Assembly (NCBI RefSeq): GCF_002354895.1
Contig: NZ_CP023439.1
Coordinates: forward strand, 310,001 to 374,000
Direction of reading: 5' to 3'
Source of the DNA: Thauera sp. K11
GTDB taxonomy: Bacteria > Pseudomonadota > Gammaproteobacteria > Burkholderiales > Rhodocyclaceae
Length of the DNA: 64,000 nucleotides
The translations under genes were made by a program, and so were the position numbers. The notes under the pieces were generated by a model that had not been told where the DNA came from, searched no databases, and saw only the letters and a list, made by a program, of their open reading frames with translations. This document shows positions 16,616 to 27,301 of this stretch, piece by piece; position 1 is the first letter of the stretch, and every line of letters begins with the position of its first letter.

Positions 16616-17895
16616 GGGCCTGGAGATTCCTGCTGCCGCTGGCCTGGGCCAGTGCGTGGAACCGGCGGGCGACGCTCGGTCTCACCTTGATCGCCATCGT
16701 GCTGGCAAGTTGCCTGTTGCTCGCGGTCGAGCGCCTGCGCCACGACGTCCGCGAGAGCTTTGCCGAATCCGTCTCCGGCACCGACCTGATCGTCGGCGCC
16801 CGGGGCAGTCCGCTGCAACTGGTGCTCTACTCGGTCTTCCGGCTAGGCGACGCCAGCAACAACATCGGCTGGGACAGCTACCGCAAGATCGCCGCCAACC
16901 CGGCGGTGGCGTGGACCATTCCGCTGTCGCTCGGCGATTCGCACCGCGGCTACCCCGTGCTCGGCACCAACGGCGACTATTTCGCGCACTTCCGCTACGG
17001 CCTGAAGACGCCGCTCGCGATCGCCGAAGGCCGTGCCTTTGCGGATGGCCATGACGGCATCTTCGAGGCCGTCCTTGGCGCCGAGGTGGCGCAGCAACTC
17101 GGCTACCGGCCCGGCCGGCGCATCGTGCTCAGTCACGGCAGCGGCCCGTTGCCGGGCCTGGATCATGCCGAAAAGCCGTTTACCGTCGTCGGCATCCTGG
17201 CGCCGACCGGCACGCCGGTGGACCGGACCGTGCATGTCGGCCTCGCCGCCATCGAGGCCATCCATCTCGACTGGCAGGGCGGCATGCCGCTGCCCGGGGT
17301 GGAGATTCCGGCGGCGATGGTCGGCAAGTTCGATCTGACGCCGAAGGAAGTCACCGCCTTCCTGGTCGGCCTGCACCAGCGTACCGCCGTCTTCGGCGTA
17401 CAGCGCACGATCGCCGGCTTCAGGGACGAGCCGCTGCAGGCCGTGCTGCCTGGCGTCGTGCTCGACCAGCTCTGGCAGAGCCTGGCTTTCGGCGAAAAGC
17501 TGCTGCGCGGCCTGTCCTGGCTGATCCTGGTCCTCGGCCTGGCCGGCCTGCTCGCGGTCATGCTGGCCGGCCTGGGCGAACGGCGGCGCGAACTGGCCAT
17601 CCTGCGCGCCCTCGGCGCCAGCCTGCCGCACATCGTCATCCTGCTGCTGCTGGAAAGCCTGATCCTCGGACTTGCCGGGGCGTTTGGCGGTTGCGTCCTG
17701 CTGACCGCCGCCAGCATGGCCGCGGGCCCGTGGCTGGCCCAGAACTGGGGTATCGTGCTGCATTCGCTGCTGCCCGGTGCCGATGAGTGGTCGCTGCTTG
17801 CCGCCATCGTCGCCGTCAGCCTGCTCGCCGGGCTGCTGCCGGCCTGGCGGGCCAGCCGCCTGGCGCTGGCCGACGGCCTGACACCCCGCCTCTGA
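16612..17895 (+). CDS. ABC transporter permease, FtsX/MacB superfamily
   Basis: The 427-residue membrane protein has one N-terminal helix (about 18-37), a large extracytoplasmic domain (about 40-280) and three C-terminal helices. It ends in the typical LLAGLLPAWRASRLALADGLTPRL. EDVRES-like DVRESFAESVSGTDLIVGARGSP marks this DUF2796-associated permease subgroup. It is encoded with the preceding ATPase and followed nine bases later by a DUF3299 gene. MacB-type permeases usually move substrates by mechanotransmission rather than channel transport, so true zinc import by this system would be unusual. Confidence 0.85.
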   Translation: MRAWRFLLPLAWASAWNRRATLGLTLIAIVLASCLLLAVERLRHDVRESFAESVSGTDLIVGARGSPLQLVLYSVFRLGDASNNIGWDSYRKIAANPAVAWTIPLSLGDSHRGYPVLGTNGDYFAHFRYGLKTPLAIAEGRAFADGHDGIFEAVLGAEVAQQLGYRPGRRIVLSHGSGPLPGLDHAEKPFTVVGILAPTGTPVDRTVHVGLAAIEAIHLDWQGGMPLPGVEIPAAMVGKFDLTPKEVTAFLVGLHQRTAVFGVQRTIAGFRDEPLQAVLPGVVLDQLWQSLAFGEKLLRGLSWLILVLGLAGLLAVMLAGLGERRRELAILRALGASLPHIVILLLLESLILGLAGAFGGCVLLTAASMAAGPWLAQNWGIVLHSLLPGADEWSLLAAIVAVSLLAGLLPAWRASRLALADGLTPRL

Positions 17896-17904
17896 GAGGA
17901 ATCC

Positions 17905-18483
17905 ATGCGCCTGCTCCATGCCTGCATCGTCTGTCTCCTGCTTGCCGCGTCGTTCGCTGCCGGGGCAGAGGGCTATCGCATCGGCGAACGCCTGGCGCCC
18001 GGCACCGAGCCGGCCCGCCCGGCCTATCGCGAGATACAGTGGGACAACCTCGTCCCGGAGGACTGGGACCCGATGGCGGAGTTCAAGGGCCTGGACCTGG
18101 GCAGCCTGCGCGACGGCGACCCGCGCGCGCAGGCGGCGCTGGAGAAAATGCGGGCAGCCTGGGATGCGGCACCGGTGGAAACGGCTCTGGACGGCAAGGC
18201 GATTCGCCTGGCCGGCTTCGTCATCCCCCTCGAACGCAAGGGCAAGCTCGTTTCCGAATTATTGCTGGTGCCGTATTTCGGGGCCTGCATCCATACGCCG
18301 CCGCCGCCGGCCAATCAGACGATTCACGTTGTCCTCAACAAGCCGACGGGCGACGTGCGCATGATGGATGCCTTCTGGGTCACCGGCGTTCTCAAGGTCG
18401 CCCGCGGGGACAGCGGCATGGGGGTCTTCGGCTACCGGCTCCGGGCCGATGGTCTGGAGCGCTATCGGCCGAAGGGGCAATGA
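17905..18483 (+). CDS. DUF3299 exported protein, last gene of the Zur-controlled operon
   Basis: The 192-residue protein has a signal peptide (about 1-21) and the DUF3299 features ETALDGKAIRLAGFVIPLE, LLLVPYFGACIHTPPPPANQTI (one Cys and one His that may bind metal) and MMDAFWVTGVL. The family is commonly placed beside DUF2796 and the MacB-type pair. An AGAGGA site precedes the ATG. Role unknown; a periplasmic partner of the transporter is the simplest reading. Confidence 0.82.
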   Translation: MRLLHACIVCLLLAASFAAGAEGYRIGERLAPGTEPARPAYREIQWDNLVPEDWDPMAEFKGLDLGSLRDGDPRAQAALEKMRAAWDAAPVETALDGKAIRLAGFVIPLERKGKLVSELLLVPYFGACIHTPPPPANQTIHVVLNKPTGDVRMMDAFWVTGVLKVARGDSGMGVFGYRLRADGLERYRPKGQ

Positions 18484-18654
18484 CGAGAAAGCCTTCCCAT
18501 CCCGGCTGCCGCCCCGGTCATCCCGCCCGGCCCGTCGGAGTACCGGTCGCGCCCGCGACGCCGATGGCCCGGTCGCGGATGGCTCGCGGACCGATGGTGC
18601 GGACGGGGAGGGAGGCGGCGGAAACCGTTGCCGCGGCTGGATGAAAGGCGGCGT

Positions 18655-19170
18655 TCAGTACGCCTTCCGGCAGAATTGCCGCTCGAACCAGTCGCGCAGC
18701 ATGGCGCGCTCGTAGGGCAGTTGCCGGATGGCGTCGGCCCGCACGTAGGCGCTGCGCGACAGATAGTTCATGTCGTCGACGCTCGCGTCGCCTTCGCTGG
18801 CGATGGCTCCGCCGGCATCGCGCAGGACGTAGTGCAGCTTGATCCGCGGCCAGTCGATCTCGCGCATCACCCTGAGGTCATAGCCGGCCTTCCACCATTC
18901 GTTGCGGCCGGCGAGGTCGACGTCGAGGACGCGCAGGGACAGCGTATTGCCTTCGGCAACGCAGCGCTGGCCTTCCGATTCGAGGTGGCGCGCCAGCGCG
19001 GCGAGGTTGCGGTCGGAATCGGTGCCGTATTGGCCGACGTCGGTGTAGTTCTGCGGATCGACGAATTCGACCTTTACACGTGCGGCCTTCTGGCCGCCGG
19101 ACTGGGCCGAAGCGAAAGGCGCCGGCAGGAGGAGCAGGCCGAGACCTGCGACGATGGGCATGATGCGCAT
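18655..19170 (-). CDS. DUF3016 exported protein
   Basis: The 171-residue protein has a signal peptide ending near ASAQ and a mature domain VKVEFVDPQNYTDVG, followed by VDLAGRNEWW and RIKLHYVLRDAGGAIASEGDASVDDMNYL, typical of DUF3016. The C-terminus RDWFERQF is also shared by the family. Function is unknown. It is separated from pckG by a hairpin terminator and thus probably has its own promoter. The gene converges with the Zur operon. Confidence 0.8.
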   Translation of the reverse strand: MRIMPIVAGLGLLLLPAPFASAQSGGQKAARVKVEFVDPQNYTDVGQYGTDSDRNLAALARHLESEGQRCVAEGNTLSLRVLDVDLAGRNEWWKAGYDLRVMREIDWPRIKLHYVLRDAGGAIASEGDASVDDMNYLSRSAYVRADAIRQLPYERAMLRDWFERQFCRKAY

Positions 19171-19254
19171 GGCCGTCTTCCAGGGATGGACATGCGGGGT
19201 AGACAGCGCAACTGCCTGAAGATGCCCGCCGCACCACGGCAGGCGGGAAGGCGC

Positions 19255-19277
19255 CCGGCCGGGCGTTCCGGCCGGGC
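19255..19277 (-). terminator. pckG terminator hairpin
   Basis: CCCGGCCGG, loop GCGTT, CCGGCCGGG forms a perfect 9-bp stem just beyond the pckG stop. There is no long T-run, so efficiency is uncertain. Confidence 0.5.
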
Positions 19278-19289
19278 TCCTGGTCCTAC

Positions 19290-21137
<1,848 letters not shown>

Positions 21138-21539
21138 GGGAAATGCTCTCCTCTCTCCACTGTTCGGAAGCGAAACCGTTTCCCGTCGGTCGAGCCCGTT
21201 GCGTCTCGAAGGCCCTGGGGCCGGCGGGCGGCGGAAAGCCGGAGAGCGAGGATGGTGCGCGACCCGGCGGTCCGCAGATCGCCGACCGGTGCCCGTCGGG
21301 GTTTACCGCAGTCGGCGAAGACGCGGGATTATGCCACGCCCGAAACGCGCGCGCGTTGCGTTCATTCAAATATCAAATGCTTTCACATAGTAAATTAAGA
21401 TTTCATTATGTGAGAAATTCGCGAAAGAGGAGTATGCTTTGCATCCCGTTGCCGCCGCGGCGGGGTTAGTCTATGCAGCCGACCTGCCGGCGGCGGGCCG
21501 CGAACGAAAACAGCGTCATCGACAGGAGGGACGACCGAC
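21138..21539. promoter_or_regulatory. Divergent control region between pckG and maeB with an inverted repeat
   Basis: The 402-base gap is markedly AT-rich around 21360-21430, unlike its surroundings, and must hold both promoters. TTTCACATA (21381-21389) and TATGTGAGAAA (21407-21417) form an imperfect inverted repeat centred near 21399 and could be an operator; CACATA/TATGTG is the exact core. No known factor was assigned. AGGAGGG precedes maeB. The rest of the gap shows no coding features. Confidence 0.5.
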
Positions 21540-23813
<2,274 letters not shown>

Positions 23814-23887
23814 ATCACGCCCGCCCGGCGGCCGCCGGTTTTCCGTCTGTCCTCCCCTGTGCCATGATGCCCGCAGGGGAGGCGCGG

Positions 23888-25021
23888 ATGGGCAACGGGG
23901 GGCGGGCAGCACTGGTATTGACGGGCGGCGGTGCGCGCGCCGCCTACCAGGTCGGGGTGCTGTCGGCGATCCGCGAGATCCGCGGGCGCCGGCCGGGCAA
24001 TCCCTTTCCCATCCTCTGCGGTACGTCGGCAGGCGGCATCAACGCCGTGGCGCTGGCGGTGCATTCGGCCAGCTTCAATCATGCGGTGCGCCACCTCGCG
24101 CGCATCTGGCGCAACTTCCACGTCGACCAGGTGTACCGCGTCGATCCGGTCGCGTTGTTCGGCAGCGGCCTGCGCTGGGCGTCGGCCACCTTCGGCGGCT
24201 GGCTCATCCGCCAGACGCCGCGTTCCCTGCTCGACAACGATCCCCTGCGCACGCTGCTGACGCAGGTGCTCGACTATTCCGCCATCGACCGCGCGATCAA
24301 GGCCGGTTACCTGCACGCGATCTGCGTGACGGCATCGGGCTACGCGTCGGGCGAGAGCCTGGCCTTCTTCGAGGGCTCGATCGACGTCGAGCCCTGGCGC
24401 CGCGCGCACCGCATGGGGGTGCGCACGCGGCTGGGGGTCGATCATCTGATGGCGACCAGCGCATTGCCGCTGGTGTTTCCGGCGGTGCGCATCAACCGCG
24501 AATTCTTCGGCGACGGCTCGATGCGCCAGCTCGCGCCGGTGAGCCCGGCCATTCACCTGGGCGCGGACCGCATCCTGGTGATCGGCGCCGGGCGCCTCGC
24601 CGAGGAAGGCCGGCAGCGGGCCGAGGGCTATCCGTCGCCGGCCCAGATCGCCGGCCATGCCCTGTCCAGCATCTTCCTCGACACGCTGGCGGTCGATCTG
24701 GAGCGCCTCGAGCGCATCAACCGGATCGTCGGCGGTCTCGGCCCCGAGCAGCGCAAGGCGGTGGCCAGCGGCCTGCGGCCGATCGAAACGCTGGTGATCT
24801 CGCCGTCGCGGCGCATCGACACGATCGCCGCGCGGCATCGCAAGGAGGTGCCGCCGCTGCTGGGTGCGGTGCTGCGCGGCGTGGGCGCGATGCGCCGCGA
24901 CGGCTCCACGCTGCTGTCCTATCTGCTGTTCGAGCCCGGCTTCATCCGCGCCCTGATGGACCTCGGCTACGGCGATGCGATGGCGCGCCGCGAAGAGGTC
25001 GCCGACTTCCTTCGCCTGTAG
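23888..25021 (+). CDS. Patatin-like phospholipase
   Basis: This 377-residue serine hydrolase has the patatin fold: oxyanion glycines LTGGGARAAYQVG, nucleophile in GTSAGG (S47) and catalytic Asp in FGDGSMR. It has no signal peptide, so it is probably cytosolic or peripheral. The long C-terminal part (from about 230) is all helical with SSIFLDTLAVDLERLERINRI. GGGGAGG before the ATG fixes the start; in-frame ATGs at 23863 and 23866 are possible alternatives. Substrate not determinable. Confidence 0.88.
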   Translation: MGNGGRAALVLTGGGARAAYQVGVLSAIREIRGRRPGNPFPILCGTSAGGINAVALAVHSASFNHAVRHLARIWRNFHVDQVYRVDPVALFGSGLRWASATFGGWLIRQTPRSLLDNDPLRTLLTQVLDYSAIDRAIKAGYLHAICVTASGYASGESLAFFEGSIDVEPWRRAHRMGVRTRLGVDHLMATSALPLVFPAVRINREFFGDGSMRQLAPVSPAIHLGADRILVIGAGRLAEEGRQRAEGYPSPAQIAGHALSSIFLDTLAVDLERLERINRIVGGLGPEQRKAVASGLRPIETLVISPSRRIDTIAARHRKEVPPLLGAVLRGVGAMRRDGSTLLSYLLFEPGFIRALMDLGYGDAMARREEVADFLRL

Positions 25022-25112
25022 GCGCCTCGAACGGGCGCAATATTTGTCCTGCAAACATGCCGCCATGGTGCTCCGTTCATGGGACAATGGCGGAAATGAT
25101 TTACGAAACACC

Positions 25113-25141
25113 TTGAAAAGATCTTGCTATCTGCTTAATTT
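25113..25141 (+). promoter_or_regulatory. Sigma-70-type promoter for the endopeptidase gene
   Basis: TTGAAA (25113-25118), a 17-base spacer and TAATTT (25136-25141) give a good vegetative promoter 46 bases upstream of the pbpG start, in a locally AT-rich stretch. Predicted from sequence only. Confidence 0.55.
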
Positions 25142-25186
25142 GGCTGAAAATTAGCTCATAGCTCGCCCGCCGGATCTACCGCTGCC

Positions 25187-26374
25187 ATGAAGCCACGACT
25201 TCTTCTTGCTTTTCTTCTCGGCCTGTCCGTCGTCCACTCCGGCCTGAATGCGGCGGCCGCCGCACCCTCGGCAGGCGCCTCCAAGGCGGGCAAGGCCACC
25301 AAGGCCGCAGGCAGCCAGGCTCGCGCCGCCGCCAAACCCGCTCCCAAATCCACCGCCAAGACCGCCGGCCGGACCAGCGCCAAGGCCGCCGTGCGCGTCG
25401 CCAAACCGTCCGCCCGCGCGGAAGCCAGGCGCGCCAAGGCGCGCAGCGTTGCCGAGGCGCGCGGACGCACGGCCGCCAAGGGCGCGCCGCTGCGGGTATC
25501 GCTGCGCAAGCAACCGGTCCTGGGCAAGACCGCGCCGGCGGCGGCGCTGATCGCTCCCGCCGCGGCCGAACCCGAACTCACCCTCGATGCCCATGGCCTG
25601 CCGCAACTCGGTTCGGCGGCCTTCTACGTCGCCAACCAGACGAACGGCGAAGTGCTGCTCGAGCGCAACGCGTCCTCGGTGCTGCCGATCGCCTCGATCA
25701 CCAAGCTGATGACGGCGATGGTCGTGCTCGACAGCGGACAGGGCCTGTCCGAGGAACTCGTCATCTCCGAAGGCGACATCGACACGCTGAAGGGTACCGG
25801 TTCGCGCCTCGTGCTGGGGACGCGCCTCACCCGCGAGCAGATGCTGAACCTGGCGCTGATGTCCTCCGAGAACCGCGCCGCCTCGGCGCTGGCTCGCCAC
25901 TACCCGGGCGGCGAGCAGGCTTTCGTGGTGGCGATGAACATCAAGGCGCGCATGCTCGGCCTGGCCGACACCCGCTTCCACGACAGCACCGGCCTGACGC
26001 CGCTGAACGTGTCCAGTCCGCGCGACCTCGCCAAGATGGTGGCGGCCGCGGCCGCCTATCCGCTGATCCGCGAGTTCTCCACCACGCCCGAGCGCTACGT
26101 CGAGATCGGCGCGCGCCAGTTGCGCTTCAGCAACACGAACTCGCTGGTGAAGAGCCCCGACTGGCAGATCGCGGTGCAAAAGACCGGCTACATCAGCGAG
26201 GCGGGGCGCTGCCTGGTGATGCAGGCGTGGATCCACCAGCAGCCGGTGGTCATGGTCCTGATGGATTCGAACGGCCGCTACACCCGCACCGCCGATGCGC
26301 AGCGCGTGCGCAAGTGGCTCGAGACAGAAGGCGCGCAGCGCCTCGCCGCCGCCCACAAGGGCCGCGCCGGCTGA
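25187..26374 (+). CDS. pbpG: D-alanyl-D-alanine endopeptidase (PBP7-like) with Lys/Ala-rich N-terminal extension
   Basis: This periplasmic low-molecular-weight penicillin-binding protein cleaves D-Ala-mDAP crosslinks. The 395-residue protein has a signal peptide (about 1-24), then about 100 residues of Lys/Ala/Arg-rich, histone-H1-like low complexity. The peptidase S11 domain follows, with S170-ITK, SSEN and KTGYISEAG active-site motifs. The catalytic domain resembles PbpG more than DacA because no C-terminal amphipathic anchor is present. The basic tail could bind anionic cell-wall polymers; that is inference. Confidence 0.88.
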   Translation: MKPRLLLAFLLGLSVVHSGLNAAAAAPSAGASKAGKATKAAGSQARAAAKPAPKSTAKTAGRTSAKAAVRVAKPSARAEARRAKARSVAEARGRTAAKGAPLRVSLRKQPVLGKTAPAAALIAPAAAEPELTLDAHGLPQLGSAAFYVANQTNGEVLLERNASSVLPIASITKLMTAMVVLDSGQGLSEELVISEGDIDTLKGTGSRLVLGTRLTREQMLNLALMSSENRAASALARHYPGGEQAFVVAMNIKARMLGLADTRFHDSTGLTPLNVSSPRDLAKMVAAAAAYPLIREFSTTPERYVEIGARQLRFSNTNSLVKSPDWQIAVQKTGYISEAGRCLVMQAWIHQQPVVMVLMDSNGRYTRTADAQRVRKWLETEGAQRLAAAHKGRAG

Positions 26375-26389
26375 CCGGCGCAGCGGTGG

Positions 26390-27253
26390 TCAGTGGCGGG
26401 CGCCGGCGTAGCCCAGCGCCCGCGAGATCTCGTCCGCAGTCTGGCGCACGACCGGCGCCCAGTCCGGGTTGAAGCGCTCCGAGGGGGTCGACAGCGACAG
26501 GCCGGCGATCAGCGCGCCGTTGTTGTCGCGGATCCCGGCGGCGATGCAGCGTACGCCCGATTCCACTTCGTCGAGGTCGAAGGCGACGCCGTGGCGGCGC
26601 ACGCGGTCGAGTTCCTTCTCTAGCGCGGCCATCGTGGTGATGGAAGCCGGTGTCGACGCGGGCAGGCCGGTGCGCCGCGCGTAGTCGCGGATCTGCTCGA
26701 GACCGTCATCGACCAGGAACAGCTTGCCGGTGGCGGTGGTATGCAGCGGCGCCCGTGCGCCGACGATGTGCACGACGCGCACCGAAGAGCGGCCGCTCGA
26801 GGTGCGCTCGACATAGACGATCTCGTCGCCGGCGCGGATGCCGAGGTTGACGCTTTCCCCGGTGGCGGCGTGCAGCTTCACCATGTAGGGCATCGCCGTA
26901 TCGCGCAGCGAGATGCGCGACTTCACCAGGCTGCCCAGTTCGAGCAGGCGGATGCCCAGGCGATAGACGCCCGCTTCCGAACGCTCGACGAAGCCGCTCT
27001 GCGACATCGCGCCGAGGATGCGGTGCGCGGTCGAAGGATGGAGCCCGGTCTCCAGCGACAGTTGCTTGAGCGGCACCGGATCGGCGTGCTGTGCCAAGAC
27101 GTCGAGCAGCTTCATCATGCGCTCGATGACCTGGATGGGGTTCTTGCCTTCGCCGGTGGCGGAGGGGGTTTCAGTCTTGAGGGCGGACACTTCGGCCTTG
27201 GGTCGTCGGTACGGGTTTCGGTAGAGGTATAAATGGTAACCTTCCGCCCTCAT
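26390..27253 (-). CDS. IclR-family transcriptional regulator
   Basis: The 287-residue protein has an N-terminal winged helix (VIERMMKLLDVLAQHADPVPLKQLSLETGLHPSTAHRIL) and a C-terminal effector domain (GVAFDLDEVESGVRCIAAGIRDNNG) typical of IclR. The first ~38 residues are extra relative to most members, so translation might start at a GTG codon near residue 23. It is divergent from the Mrp antiporter operon with 48 bases between starts, so it may regulate it; it also lies tail to tail with pbpG. Ligand unknown. Confidence 0.88.
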   Translation of the reverse strand: MRAEGYHLYLYRNPYRRPKAEVSALKTETPSATGEGKNPIQVIERMMKLLDVLAQHADPVPLKQLSLETGLHPSTAHRILGAMSQSGFVERSEAGVYRLGIRLLELGSLVKSRISLRDTAMPYMVKLHAATGESVNLGIRAGDEIVYVERTSSGRSSVRVVHIVGARAPLHTTATGKLFLVDDGLEQIRDYARRTGLPASTPASITTMAALEKELDRVRRHGVAFDLDEVESGVRCIAAGIRDNNGALIAGLSLSTPSERFNPDWAPVVRQTADEISRALGYAGARH

Positions 27254-27301
27254 TGCGCCTAGTGAAATGAATTGTCAGTCAATGGACCGCTGCCCGCATC
27301 C

